Shown: piece by piece, positions 46,932 to 59,600 of the stretch
Layout of the letters: each line of letters opens with the position of its first letter
Numbering within the stretch: the first letter of the stretch is position 1
Source: Voacanga thouarsii
Taxonomy: Eukaryota > Streptophyta > Magnoliopsida > Gentianales > Apocynaceae
Assembly (NCBI GenBank): GCA_026120185.1
Contig: JANUWF010003369.1
Span: forward strand, 124,001-188,000
Reading direction: 5' to 3'
DNA length: 64,000 nucleotides
Made by a program: the position numbers and the translations under genes
The notes under the pieces: generated by a model
Databases searched by the model: none
The model's input: the letters and a program-made list of their open reading frames with translations, nothing else
Told to the model about the DNA's origin: nothing

Positions 46932-47651
46932 ATGACTAAAAGATCCGCAGCTGTGACTAGAGACTGGCCTTTTATGTGTGGTCTCGTGAGTGGTAGAGCA
47001 TCTAGCCCCATTCCTAAACCGGATTCATCATCATCTGATTCGAAGTTCGAACCTAAGGGTGGATGGTTCTTAAGTGATGCTGTGGTAGATCATGAGCCAC
47101 CTATGATGGAAGACATAGGGGTAGAAGAAGGACCTAAAGATCCAGCACTAGAGATGCCTACACTTGAGGAGAATGAGGATTTGGTAGAGTATGAGGGTGA
47201 TGATGAGAGGGAGATAGGGGATAGAGGAGCAATTGATGATGAAAGTGAGGAAGAGCTAGGAGGACTTGGGATTGAGGGGGAGATAAGAGAGCTTGAAGGA
47301 GAGGGTGAGGCGAAAGTGATTGAGGAGAAGGATAGAGTGGAAACACCTGCGACCCCATCTATAGAAGAAGGAATCCCGACACTGCTGGGATGTGAATCTT
47401 ATGAGTCAGAATCTGGGTGGCCTAAGAGTGCACTGATGTTGGTTATAGAGAAACTTAGGGATGCTAAGTTAAGAGCCAAGCTAAGGGGTAAAGATACTAG
47501 AGCACTCATGTTCATGTGGCCTAGGAAGAAGCACAGATCTTTTGGTTTCTCAGAGGACTACGTGATAGATCATTCCAACTCCAGTGCTGGATGGCTAGTG
47601 GAACCTTCTTCTGAGACTTCCGAGGATTCCAGCGACTCTAGTGATGCTTAG
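46932..47651 (+). CDS. E5 acidic extra ORF upstream of gag, fully open
   Basis: 239 residues with no stop or frameshift, between the primer site and gag. The start MTKRSAAVTRDWPFMC is shared with E2 and follows TTTCTTTTATAG, which looks like a splice acceptor. Domains by composition: a Ser-rich patch (about 29-38), a long acidic centre (residues about 60-140, e.g. EYEGDDEREIGDRG), a basic, possibly helical segment SALMLVIEKLRDAKLRAKLRG (about 170), PRKKHRSFGFSEDY, and a Ser/Asp/Glu-rich end. I recognise no family. No Cys/His motif, signal peptide or membrane helix is seen. E2 and E4 have broken versions. It could be a chromatin or RNA accessory protein, but that is a guess. It is open although gag-pol of E5 is ruined. 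Confidence 0.65.
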   Translation: MTKRSAAVTRDWPFMCGLVSGRASSPIPKPDSSSSDSKFEPKGGWFLSDAVVDHEPPMMEDIGVEEGPKDPALEMPTLEENEDLVEYEGDDEREIGDRGAIDDESEEELGGLGIEGEIRELEGEGEAKVIEEKDRVETPATPSIEEGIPTLLGCESYESESGWPKSALMLVIEKLRDAKLRAKLRGKDTRALMFMWPRKKHRSFGFSEDYVIDHSNSSAGWLVEPSSETSEDSSDSSDA

Positions 47652-47795
47652 AGTTTTTAGGACCTATAGTGCTTATTCTATATTTTTATGAAGAGATGTT
47701 CATTTATTTATTTGATTCATAATTTATTCTTTGTTTTAAATTTTGTTTCGCAAGAATAAAAATGCTACTTAGTGGGATACTCCTTATTTTGTACC
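47652..47795 (+). other. E5 spacer, left of S2
   Basis: Noncoding, aligned with 10501-10645 of E2 and ending CTTATTTTGTACC. The last five bases GTACC are the left TSD of S2. Confidence 0.7.
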
Positions 47796-50700
47796 TGTAA
47801 CACCCCACTACCTATGCCCCCATTAGGGTTTGGGGATGTCGTCCCGTCCATAGGACAAAGGGTCTTTATAATTAGGACACACAAAATAAATTAAAAAAAT
47901 AAATCAAAATTAAACTTATTACAACCCAAGCAATACATGAACAAGATCAAAAATAAATGTCTACTACTGTCTCTCAAAAGAAATACATAGGAAAAATAAC
48001 AATGAATCTTCAAGACATAGGTAATACTCTAGCTTATATCCTTCATAGCAGGATCGACCTGAAAATATGCTATAAAAGGTGGTGAGATAAAAATCTCAGT
48101 AAGCCCGTGTATGCTTTGAGTGTTTTAGGTAAAGCAATTCATGTATGCAAGTTGTAAATGTTTCATAAAAGAAAATGCTGGCAAGCTTTAAATAAATTTC
48201 ATAAATGAAGAGTGACGTTTTGCTTTTCAAACATACATGAGCACAATAAATACAACCACTCAAAAAAGGTAGCCATGGCACCACACTTTGTACACCATGA
48301 CAATGTAATGATCAGAATGCCACACGTTGAGCATACTGACACAAGGTAGGTGTACGGCCTACTGAGTGAGATACACCCAAACTTACCGGTTGTCCACTCC
48401 AGAAACACACAGTCCACTTGACTGAACTTGCTAGCTCGGACCGGTATGACCTACAGGACTGGCATCCTATCCGAGAATGACTCACCCCTCAGAGGTGGCC
48501 ACCTACTGAGAGACTTACCTTAACCCTTTAAAGACTAATCCTAATAGTCTATCTTTATTGAGTACTCAATGTTGTTTGTTCCACTTGGGAGGAAAAAGCC
48601 CATACAATAATTCACTTGAAAATAGTAATTATGATTTCTAAAATTCTTGCCAAAGTTGGGTTTTTAGGAAAAGTTTAATGTTTGGTGTGAAATTGCTTGT
48701 TTATTTTTAAATGGTTTGCTTGACTGAACGAAAAAGGAAAATTGTCCATAATTGCCTTTACAGTACAAAACTCGTATACATTGAGTTTGACTTGCCACAA
48801 TAACTTTGGTCTTCAAATGGTTCCATGCAGAAACTTAATCTTTTGCTCTTCTTGAATTCAAAAGTCTTCCAAAGTCAACCTAACCCCACCTTGGGTAAAT
48901 ACAAAGTATAAGACAATATCCAGACCATATCTGCCTTAAATAAATAATTCCTAATTCAACTAGTCACAACCACCCTAACCCTGACCATAATGTCTTAGGC
49001 TTTAATACTAGTTGATAAAATATTTTATAAAATAAACTAGCTTGATTAGTTAAATTAAATGGGTGTTATATATTAAATAATAATAAGTTATAGTTTCAAA
49101 TAATAAATTATGAGTATTATTGCTAATAAATAAACTAGTGTTAAATATTGGATAATACTAAGTCCTAAATAATATTGGTAATTAGTAATATTTAAATAGT
49201 ATTACTATAAATAATAAGTTACACTTAATTTTTAATTAATAGATAATAAATAATCAATAAAATTAATAATAAATTAATTACACTTAATTTTTAATTAATA
49301 AATAATAAATAAATTTTAATATAATTAATATTTATAAATATAGATAAAAGTTTTAGTAAGGCTAATTAATATGGTCTACAAGGTCATTTGATTTAATTAA
49401 TTTCAATATTTTATTATTTATTTTTAATAAAAGGATTTTATTTACTTAACTAATAAAATAATATTTTAAATAATACTCTATTTCAAACCTACCTGTTGTT
49501 TTTCGAATTTTATAGGTTAAATTGAATAATAATTCTAATTAAATTAATAACAATAATATTAGTAAAATAATTCTATAATTAATAGAAAATAGTTTTTCTA
49601 ATAATTTTCTATTGTTAGAGAAAATCTATGAACATATATTCACATACTAACACATGGATAATCTCTTACTAGGCATAATCATTATCTTTGGCTTTATTGA
49701 AAATAAGAACATAACGGCCTAATCACCAATAGTGTCAGAATATCAAACATGCATCAAAACACCCATAAATCCGTTTAATCATGATGAGCATATATTGATT
49801 CAAAAGAAAAATCCATAAGGCCAAATCATACATTCCAACTCTTATGTCCTAACTCCATCCCCTTCACCCACTGACTCACATACATATACTCAACCCCTAC
49901 TTTATTTAATCATCCTATCAACATCTAGGAGTCTTGATTCTAAAAATTAAAAAGGAATATTTAAGGAAAAATACTTGATGGATGATCGCTTGATGAAGGA
50001 TTTTCCTTGGTTAGTGAAGATCCTCACAAGCTTGATAGCCTGTAGTGGTCCGGAAGTAGCCATGGTTGATCTTCACCATTTCGGCCAAGAAAGAGAGAGA
50101 GTGTGAGAGAGAGACTAATGAGACTAGAAAGAAATATTAGAAGTTGAGTAGAAGAGGAAGAACAAGGAGGTTGTTCTTTTTTTATCTTTTGGTGTTCTTG
50201 GAACCTTCAACAAAAAAGGTTAGTTTTGATCTATTTAGAAATTTCACTTTCCATGATTCGGTGTTATAAAGGCCAGAAATGAAGATTATAGGTTGAATAT
50301 AGATGATCTAGAGTGTTTGGGAGTGATTGGAGGTGTTTAGGATTGGTTTAGGCTTGAAGATGAAAAGTGTGTGTTCTTGGTGTTTTTTTGAGAGAGTTTG
50401 AGAGAAAATGGATTTTGAGAGTTGCTGGAATTGTGATGGCCGAATGGCATAGTGTAGAAGGGAGTTTCAGCTATCAAGACTGAGAGAAAAGATTTTCAAA
50501 TTTTTTTTTAAATTCAAATGGAGAAAAAGGTGGAATTGTTTGAGGTATAAGATTAGTTAATGGAGTTTGTTCACAGAAGGTCTCTTGTTCTTCAATGGTG
50601 TAAGGCTAAATTAGCTAGGTTTTAATCAAAGAATAGAGGATTGTTCAGTACCTAAGGGTGGCCAAAAATGGCCTTATAATGGCAGAGGATTTTCTGGTTC

Positions 50701-51954
50701 AATCACTTAACAATAGGTATGTTTTAATGGAACAAAATCTGAAATTAGTTTGAAGTTTGAATAAGTTTTAGATAGAGTAATCTTAAGAGCTTGTTAAGGT
50801 ATGAGCATGGAGTCCTAGCATTCAAGATTGGTATAGAGGCCAAGATGTTCAGTCCATGGCTGATCAAGGTCCGAATTGCAGTGGTTTTGAGTGAAGAATT
50901 TCGGCCTTAGCCTTGAGGAGATAAGCTAGAAAATTTCTGGAATTTAAGCTTCAAGAATACTTGGAATTGAGATGTTTTTGGTGCAGAATTTTCTGTTCTC
51001 TTTGGCACGATTTTGTAGCTGATTCTTAAGGGTGTTTGAAGGTCTTTTAATGGTAATTTTTCAGCCTTCATCTTGAAGAAAAACAGAGGAAGATCCAGTT
51101 GTTCTTATGTTCTAACGGTAGCATCAAATTCCATGTTTAATATGGCTAGTTTGCTGAAATAAAATTCTGGTTTTGGGATGTTTACGCAGTCCGAAAATTC
51201 ACTGAATTTTCAGCTTTCAACCTTACATTAATGTCTATTTTTCTTGCAAAAATTGGGTAGGAAAGCTGGCTGAAACTTTTGAAACCAGCCTTCAAGAAAA
51301 TCTGGACTTTACCAAAACATGAACAAGATGAAGATGGAATTTGAAGGAATAGCTATGGTGTTTTCTTTTCCTTGGAATCCCTATCTAATTCTCCTCCCTA
51401 TTTTCGGCCATCCCTATCCCACAAGAGCTGATTTTCAAATTCTAATGCTAGGGATTTATCACAGAATTTTTATGATACAAAAAAGGGGACAAGAATTCTT
51501 CTAGAATTCTTTTTAGGATAAGATCACATGGTCAAGATATTACCATCATGTCTCCCTTAAGACAACATTCCTATCTTTAAGGAATGTAAGAAAATCGAAA
51601 ATTCAAACATGGTTAAGATAATTATGAATAAAACTTAAGTGATGGGATTTGAACTCAAGACCTTAGAGATTAATTCACAAAGCTCTAACCACTTAACCAC
51701 ACTAACTCTTGTTCTTATTTTCTTACCCAAATATTCTTCTTATCTAAACCTCAAGCCATCTTCCTATTTTGACCTCAAGCAAAATTACCTTTTTACCCTT
51801 TCTACCCAACAAGCATAAATAAGCCATTTAACCTATAAACTACAATTTTAAAGCACATAAAATCATTCAATATATATATATATATATATATATATTATGC
51901 ATGAGGACATGATACGCATCACATCCCCTGGGTAGGCTTTAGGTGGGGTTCATA
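47796..51954 (-). mobile_element. Solo LTR S2 (AAAACC type, minus strand) between extra ORF and gag of E5
   Basis: 4159 bp. In plus orientation it starts TGTAACACCCCACT and ends GGGGTTCATA, the reverse complement of TATGAACCCCACC. It has a perfect 5-bp TSD GTACC (47791-47795 and 51955-51959). It includes reversed CAGGATCGACCTGAAAA, an ATT-rich tract, GA repeat, tRNA-like module (51635-51706) and an (AT) run at about 51870-51895. The perfect TSD suggests it is among the youngest insertions here. Confidence 0.9.
51635..51706 (-). other. tRNA-like module in S2
   Basis: On the minus strand TGGTTAAGTGG (from 51699) and GTTCAAATCCC (from 51654), 45 nt apart, nearly identical to the E1 copy. Confidence 0.6.
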
Positions 51955-51959
51955 GTACC

Positions 51960-52129
51960 AAGTTAGATTTGGTTAATAAAAGTATGATTTTATTAATTCC
52001 TTTATCCTATTTGGAGCATTATTTGCAAATTTTATTTTCTTTTGAATTGCAAATTATTTTGAATCTCTAAGTTGATCAATCGCATGCCATGAATTTTCCC
52101 CTAATAAGCCTTGTATTGGGTGCAAGTAG
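51960..52129 (+). other. E5 spacer, right of S2
   Basis: Continuation of the leader between the extra ORF and gag, aligned with 10640-10809 in E2 (GGTTAATAAAA; GGGTGCAAGTAG before the gag ATG). Confidence 0.7.
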
Positions 52130-53270
52130 ATGGCACCAAGGCGTAGAACTGCTGTACAAGGAAAAACCGTTCGGGAGAGCGAGTCATCAACCCCTGAGTT
52201 CAAGCAGATGTGTTGATCTACCCCAAAAGTAGAAGAGGAATTCGAGCAAGAAGGGGAACTAACATCTAGAGGATCTCGAGAAGTGACCATGGGACAAGCC
52301 TTTGACGAGATGGTTGCCATTCTTCAAAACTTAACCAAGAAGGTGGATAGGAAAGCACCTAAGGGCGAGGATGAGGCACTGGAATGATTCTTGAAGTTCT
52401 AACCTTCAACGTTCCAGGGAGAAGTGAAGCAAGATGAAAAGGTGGAGCAATAGATCGAGCAAGTAGAGGACATCTTTGCGACTCTACAGTACACCAAGAA
52501 AAAGAGGGTGAAGTTTGCTGCATTCAGCTTGAGGGGACCTGCCCGAGCACGGTGGCAACGAGTCCAGAAGGACTGGGAGAAAGAGGATCACGATTGGAAG
52601 TGGGCCGCGATGGATAGCAGAGAAGAAGGAGGATGAGTTCCAGACCCTCAAGCAAGGAAGGATGACCGTGGATCAGTCTGCTGCACGGTTTACCCAACTG
52701 TCCAAGTACTGTAAGTGTTTGGTGGACACCGAACAGAAACGAACGCAGCAATTTGTGAAAGGTCTCAAGCAAGATCTGAGGAAGGCACTAGCACCATCTC
52801 CACCGGCAACATATACGGCTGCAGTAGACGCAGCTACCCAAAAAGAGAACGAGAATAAGAACCGGCCATTCCAACTAAGCCGACCACCGATGAGACCTCT
52901 GATTCACAAGCTATCCACTGGTCCGATGCAATAGAGAAACAAGGGGAAGCAACCCAGAACAGTACCACCAGGTCCTATGTCGAGTGCGCTGATGTGTCGG
53001 AACTGTGGAAGGCGAGATCATGCAGAAAGGGATTACTGGGTAAAAGAAGTAACAATGAGATGTTTCAACTATGGTGATTCAAACCACCTGAGGAACAACT
53101 ACCCTAAACCACTCAGGATGGGGCAAGGAGCTTCGACTAAACCAGTTGGGGCAACCAGAGGAGCACCCGCTGGGACAACTGGAGGAGGAGTCCAAAAACT
53201 TCAAATGAAAGCTAAGGTCTTTGCTCTGAACCGAGAAGAGGTTAGAGCTGATTCTGCAGTGGTTGAAGGT
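52130..53270 (+). pseudogene. E5 gag remnant
   Basis: The ATG at 52130 gives MAPRRRTAVQGKTVRE. Stops follow in the N-terminal part (at about 52217, 52385, 52400 and 52451), and a deletion of some 40 bp near 52600 shifts the frame; RMTVDQSAARFTQLSKYCK continues in frame from 52662. The knuckles are damaged: CRNCGRRDHAERDYW lacks the last Cys and CFNYGDSNHLRNNY lacks two. Downstream KAKVFALNREEVRAD leads to protease. No functional gag could be made. Confidence 0.85.
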
Positions 53271-53672
53271 ACGTTTTCTCTGTAAAGTCACTCTATTTCT
53301 GTTTTAATAGACCCCAGATCGACTTATTCATATGTGAACAATAAGTGTGCATGCCATTTGGGTTGGGACGAGGTAGAATTTCCTTATACCATGTTAGTGA
53401 GTACACCTTGGGAAGGCAGAGAGATGCAAGTAGGGTAGTGCAAGGGTGTGATATTGTGGTCAGGAAGGAGATTCTGAAGACGGACCTCATAATCCTACCC
53501 ATCGACAAATACAATCTAATTCTGGGTATGGATTGGTTAGCAAAACATAGAGCAAGAGTGAATTGTAAGGTCAAGACGATGCAGTTTGTTAGACCCGGAT
53601 GTGTTGTATTAGAGTTTAGTGGGAGGAAAGTAAAGGAGTTGAAATTTTTGATAGCAAAAGCAAAGGCATGAA
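53271..53672 (+). pseudogene. E5 protease remnant
   Basis: SISVLIDPRSTYSYV is the active-site loop, with Arg in place of the Gly of DPGST or DSGA, likely inactivating. A stop lies at about 53283. A one-base frameshift near 53405 moves the frame to LGRQRDASRVVQGCD, LIILPIDKYNLILGMDWL and VRPGCVVLEFSGRK. Confidence 0.8.
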
Positions 53673-54650
53673 AGATGTTGAAGAAGGATTATGTAGGGTA
53701 CCTGGCTTACCTAATCAATAAGCCAAAGGATCAGTGTACCTTAGAAAGCACCGAGGTGGTGAAGGACTTCGCAGATGTATTTTCAGCCGAACTCACTTCT
53801 CTTCCACCTTCATGGGAAGTCGAGTTCACTATAAATCTAGTTCCTAGAGTTGAGTCAGTATCAAAGACTCCTTATCGAATTGCGCCCATAGAATTAAAAG
53901 AATTAAAGGAGCAGCTGGAGGAATTGGTTAAGTAAAGGTATATAAGACCCAGTACTTCGCCTTGGGGAGCCCCAGTGTTGTTCGTCAAGAAGAAGGATAG
54001 GACATTGAGGTTATGCATAGATTATAGAGGATTGAATAACCTCACGATCAAGAACAAATACCCCTTGCCTATGATTGATGAGTTGTTCGATCAGTTGCAA
54101 GGCTCTTGTTACTTTTTCAAGTTGGATCTTTGCTAAGGTTATTACCAAGTGCGAATCAAGAAGGAGGATATCCCCAAAACAGCCTTCAACACTAGATATG
54201 GGTACTATGAGTTCGTGGTGATGCCATTCAAAGTAACTAATGCACTTGCTATTTTCATGGATCTTATGCACAGAGTTTTCTAGTCATACTTGGATAAGTT
54301 TGTAGTAGTGTTCATAGACGATATTTTAATTTATTCTAAAAGTCCTAAAGAGCATGTAAGCATATGAAGTTGGTACTGGAGAAATTGAAAGAGCATAAAC
54401 TCTATGCTAAATTTAGCAAATGCGAGTTTTGGTTAGATTTAGTGGCCTTTCTTGGTCAAGTGATATCTAAATATGGAATTAAGGCAGATCCAACAAAAGT
54501 CAAAGCTGTCTTAAATTGGAAACAACAGGAGAGTATAACTGAGATTAGGAGTTTCCTTGGATTGGCAAAAGATTACCGTTAGTTTATCAAGATCTTCTCT
54601 ACGCTGGTTTCGCCAATGACCCGACTGCCAAGGAAGGACGTGTTGTACGT
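53673..54650 (+). pseudogene. E5 reverse transcriptase remnant
   Basis: LKKDYVGYLAYLINKPKD, FADVFSAELTSLPPSWEV, VSKTPYRIAPIELKE, stop, [43 protein letters not shown] (first catalytic Asp), a stop, [24 protein letters not shown] and FIDDILIYSK (catalytic box, about 54315). A frameshift follows KEHVSI near 54360, then [13 protein letters not shown] and [11 protein letters not shown]. Most catalytic motifs survive; several stops and one frameshift do not. Confidence 0.87.
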
Positions 54651-55100
54651 CTAGAGTAAGTGTGAGAAGAGTTTTCAAGAGCTTAAAAGGAGACTGATGA
54701 TGGCACCGATGTTGAGTTTACCTGAAGAAGGTAAATCCTATTTCTTGTACATGGACTTCTCTAAGGAAGGTCTAGGAGCAGTGTTGATACAAGACAAGAA
54801 AGTTATCGCCTATGCATAAAGGAAGTTGAAGCCGCACGAGGGTGAACTATCCAATGCACGACTTAGAGTTGGCTGCAATAGTGTTTGCTGTGAAGAAATG
54901 GTGACACTATTTATATGGAGCAGAGTAGAAAATCTTCACAGATCATAAGAGCTTGAAGTATATATTCACGCAAAATGACTTGAACTTAAGGCAAAGAAGA
55001 TGGATGGAGTTCTTGGAAGATTACAAGTGTCCAATTAACTACCATCTGGGGAAAGCTAATGTGGTAGCTGATGCGCTAAGTCAGAAAGTGAGGATGGCTA
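54651..55100 (+). pseudogene. E5 RNase H remnant
   Basis: [19 protein letters not shown], then [18 protein letters not shown] (Asp), a frameshift around 54840, LELAAIVFAVKKW (Glu), a stop, [10 protein letters not shown] and [10 protein letters not shown]. Order and spacing match RNase H of E1 and E2. Confidence 0.82.
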
Positions 55101-56310
55101 GTATGAAGGTGCAAGAAATTTAAGTAGTATAAGAATTCTTGGGACAAAAAGCATAAGTAGGAGAAGGAAAAATCAGCTTGAGCAACCTGAAGTCAGAGCC
55201 TAAGCTAAGGCAAGAGATTGGCGAGGTGTAGCGAAGCAATTAAAACTTTCAAACTTTTAAAGCAAAGGAAATCAAAAGAGGAAATAAGGAATTTCGAACT
55301 AATAAAACTGGAGTGTTGTATTTTTGAGAATGGATGTTTGTACCGGATGACCCAGTAATAAAAAGAAAGATAATAGACGAGGCTTACAAGAGTAAGTATA
55401 CGATTCATCCTGGAGAAGTAAAAATGTACCAAGACTTGAAGAAGGCCTATTGGTGGCCAGGGATGAAAAAGGATGTGGGGCAATACATCTCTACTTACCT
55501 GACTTGTTAAAAGATAAAAGCGGAGCATAAGAAGGCAGTCGAATTACTGCAACCGTTGTCTATTCCTGAATGGAAGTGGTAAAATGTGACGATGGATTTT
55601 GTTACCGGGCTGCCGATGTCAAAGACTATGAAGGATGCTGTGTGGGTTGTGGTTGATAGGTTCACCAAGACTGCTCATTTTATCCTAATAAATGTGAAGG
55701 ACTCTATGGAAAAGTTGGCTAAGGCTTACATTCGGAAAGTGGTTAGATTGCATGGTGTACCATCGAGTATTGCATCTGGTAGGGATCCCAGACTTACCTC
55801 AAGGTTTTGGACCAAATTTCAAGAGTCAATGGGAATAACTCTAAACCTCAGCACTTCTGCTCATCCACAGACAAATGGACAATCTGAAAGAGCTATCTAG
55901 ATACTGGAGGATATGCTTTGGGCTTGCGTGTTAGATTTCGGAGATAAGTGGTTGGATTATATACCTTATGCTGAGTTGGCCTACAACAACAGTCATCAAA
56001 CATCAATTGGAATGGCACCCTATGAAGCGTTATATGGACGGAAATGTCAAGTACCGTTGTACTAGGGTTGGACTGAGGATGGACAAATCAGCAAGCCTGG
56101 GGAGGTGAATACTGAAGAAATGGCAGGCAAAGTAAAGATGATAAGAGAGAGGTTGAAAGCCGTGCAAAGCTGACAGAAGAGTTATGCTGACAACAGAAGA
56201 AGAGAGCAGGAGTTTCAAATGGGATATCAGACTTTTCTAAAGATAACGCCTAGTAGAGGAATTCTGAAGCATCCTAAAGGAGGGAAGCTAGGTCCTAGAT
56301 ATTTAGGATC
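55101..56310 (+). pseudogene. E5 linker and integrase remnant with lost catalytic Asp
   Basis: The zinc finger keeps its His half (YTIHPGEVKMYQDLKKAYWWPGM) but the Cys half reads YLTC then stop. The core has MDFVTGLPMSKT (Asp), then ASGRDPRLTSRFW, where Gly replaces the second catalytic Asp, then NGQSERAI (Glu). LAYNNSHQTSIGMAPYEALYGRKC and LKITPSRGILKHPKGGKL follow. Several stops interrupt it (for example after RAI and CQVPLY). The point loss of Asp makes the enzyme inactive independently of the stops. Confidence 0.87.
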
Positions 56311-56640
56311 ATTTCCGGTGATCGAAAAGATTAGACCCGTAGCATATCGGTTGGAACTGCCAAAAAGTTAGCGGGAATTCATGATGTTTTCCATGTGTCC
56401 CAGTTAAAAAAATACAACCTAATCCGGAGCATGTATTGAATGAGAAACCATTAATTCTTTAGCCTGACCTAAGCTACATGGAGAGACCAATTAAAGTTCT
56501 AGATTGCGGTGTCAAGAGGTTAAGGAATAAGCAGATACCTATGGTGAAGATTTTATGGGATCATCATAGTTCTCAGAATGCGACTTGGGAAACTGAAGAT
56601 TAGGTGAAAGGAAAGTATCCGAATTTGCTTTAGAGGTATA
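56311..56640 (+). pseudogene. E5 integrase tail with chromodomain
   Basis: YLGSFPVIEKIRPVAYRLELPK, a frameshift, FHVSQLKK-like sequence, then PDLSYMERPIKVLDCGVKRL, VKILWDHHSSQNATWETED, stop and GKYPNLL. This is the best preserved chromodomain-like tail in the window apart from E1. The frame then runs to a stop and the purine tract. Confidence 0.8.
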
Positions 56641-56670
56641 GCTTTCTAAATTTTGGGACGAAATTCTCTT

Positions 56671-56683
56671 AAGGGGGAGAGGA
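56671..56683 (+). promoter_or_regulatory. E5 polypurine tract
   Basis: AAGGGGGAGAGGA directly before the 3' LTR. Confidence 0.85.
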
Positions 56684-59600
56684 TGTAATATCCCATATTA
56701 AACCACCTTTATTATGAGAGGGAAGTTATGCATGTCATAATATTTTTCATTACATCTGATAATTTGGACTATTTTCATGAATATATGAGTTCAATGAGTT
56801 TGTTGTTTCACGAATTTATTTATTCTGATATAGTGGTGTTATTGAGTTGGGTGAACTTTTGTTTTATTGAGGAGAATTTATTAGAAGGAAAATGAAGTAA
56901 GTGGGTGAGAGTTAAGGAAATTTGTTGGAAGAATATTTAAACAAAAGTGGTTGCAGTTTAGTGGTTGAGACTTGGTATTTATTTCTTGGAAGACTTGAGG
57001 TCAAATCCCATCTCTTGCAAATCCTTTTCTTTCTTTTCCTTAATTTATTTTCTTTTCCCTAATTTTCCTCTGCCTTGGCCGAAATTCTCCTAGAGTAGCT
57101 GCCATCTCGGAGTCCAACTCCTAAAATCTAGGAGTGTGAATTATCTTGGGTTTATTTGATAAAAGAATTGAAAACAAATTAAATCCTTATCTTTAATATC
57201 TTATCTTAATCTTTAAAAGAATTTTAAATATTTCAAATATGGGTGTTTTCTAAAAAGCTATTATCTAAGTAACTTATTAGGAAATAAAATATATAAATAT
57301 ATGTCTTGTTTTCATTATGGTGACCACCACCTTTATAGGAGATAAGTCTCCATATTTTGATTTTCTTTAAAGGGCTTTAAAAAGAAAATAAAAGGATAAT
57401 TCTGGTTTTTTTTAAATTCAGCTTTTATCTTTTGGATTTATGGATTTTCAAAATTAAGGGGAGGGATAAAGGAAAATTTTAGCTTTACTTTCAGGAAAAC
57501 TAGATTTTTATCATGTAAAAATATTTATCTTTTAGTTATTTAAATTTACTCAAAATAATTTAGGGAGTTAATTAAATTATTTCTTGATCAATTAACTTCT
57601 TTTCCCCACTTCATGTTTCTGGAAAAATCATCAGCTTGGCCGCCACCTTAGGAGCTAATTAAGCTCAACCCAAACTCTTCAAAACCTAGGACAAGTTTAT
57701 TCAAGATAACCTTAACCAATTAGAACTTTTATTTGGTCAAAAATACCAAAATTTTCCCTACCTTTCCTCCAGATTTTCGGCCACAGTACACTCACACATG
57801 CACGAAATTTCCAGCTTCAATTAACCCTCAAACTCTCTCTTGTTGTTGAGGAAAAACACAACGTGCACAAAACTCTTTTTGCTTCTCTCAATCTCGCCAT
57901 GACAAGACCAAAACCAGCCTCTATTCTTCTCTCTTTTCTCTTTGATTTTCAGCCACATTAGCACCAAAACACAGCCAACAACATCTCCAAAACATTGGCC
58001 AATTTCGGCTAACTCAGAAAGACCCAAAGCTACCCAACCTTATTCTTGTGTTTGAGAGTCCAGAGCAAGATAGAACTCCTTTAAACAACCAAACACCTAA
58101 ACCCAACTTTTTCTCTTCATCAAACCAGCAAAATCTTCACTCTCTAAATGTCTCAAACTCATGAAAATAAGCAGCCTTCTGCTTTTCTCAAAGTTTCGGC
58201 CAGCACCCTCAAAGACCAAACTAAAACCGAAATCAACCCTCAAGGTAAATAATCTCTAATCCTTCTATCAATCTTTCTTCATTCTTTCTTTTCTTTTCCC
58301 TCCTAAATCATGTCTAGAAGGGACTACTTTCTCCCTTTTCTTGGTGAATCTCAAAGAAGAAGACCTAGGCGAGCCAAGTACTTCTCCTTCTCAATTGAAC
58401 TCAAGCCTATCACCAAAGAGTCATCTTGCTTCTCGAGTCTATTTCACTAAGTGTTATTTGAGACTCTTTATTTTTTGGATTAAATGGATTTGATCTTTAT
58501 ATTATTGATATAAGAATGATGAATAGAGTCTAGCATGAAAAGCATGAATGGATTAGATTGTTAAATATAATGGTGCAAGAGTTAGTCAAAGCATGGATGA
58601 TAGGACATTGTTATATCCTATCATGATGAATCTGGATCTATGCTATGCGACCTTTTTCTTTCAATTAGGCTTGTTATGATGGTTTGATGATGATTGAATA
58701 TAGGAGTTGTCATATTGTGGGTTGATTTGGGTGAATGCATGTTTTATGATAAATAGCATGACAAGGGGAAATTATGGATGTAATATGATGAGTTAATTAG
58801 TTTAGATGCCATGAAATGATAGTGGCTAGGCAATGTGTAGTTTGGTTTCTAATTGTGGTATTTTTTATTCTAGATAAGGAAGGAGTCGAAGTGAGGGCAA
58901 TCAGTTGATTTTTGGTTTAGCTGTTTAAATTATCCAAGTAAGTCCCTACATAACTATTTTGACAAATGTGTTTGCAAGTATTTTTCTACAATGATATTTG
59001 AAATAATGTTATTATGATGATTGACAAGATGATTGAATCATTGGTTGAATATGATGAATTTTACCATGATGTTTAGATATTTGGTTTGAGAACGTGGATA
59101 TTTTACCTTCTAAATGAGTTTGCCAAATCTCAACCTTTTTAAACTGAACGACTTCTTTCTTTATCGCTAAACGTTTTGGAAAACTTATTGTAAAAAGCCA
59201 CGTTTTGCAAAGACAAGATAACCAATGAATATAAAATAAAGGGAAATGATTCTGCCCCTAAATGGGGAGCATTGAGTACTCAGTGGGGGTAGGCTAGTGG
59301 TACTAGTCTTGAAGAGTTAGAGTGAGTATTCTGGTAGAAGGCCACCTCTAGAAGATGAACTCAACTTGGAGAGACGACAGTACTACTTAGTCAAGCTAGT
59401 CCGAGCTAGCATGTTGGTCCATGTGGACATTACTTATCCGGGTTGGACAACCAGTGTGTTGGGTGTAGAGATTGAGAAGTATCTCACCCTAATAGAAGGA
59501 TCCCCCACTGTCTATTATTGAAAGGTTACATTGAGACACTATCATGGTGGTAACCATGATATGAATTTTGATACCATTGTTTGAATCATTACTAATCCCT

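Noticed and set aside
47158..47358. Minus-strand open frame rich in Pro, Ser and His
   Set aside because: It is the antisense shadow of the acidic ORF of E5.
41986..51954. S1 and S2 as the two LTRs of one minus-strand element
   Set aside because: The sequence between them is E5 LTR and leader in plus orientation, and each has its own TSD.
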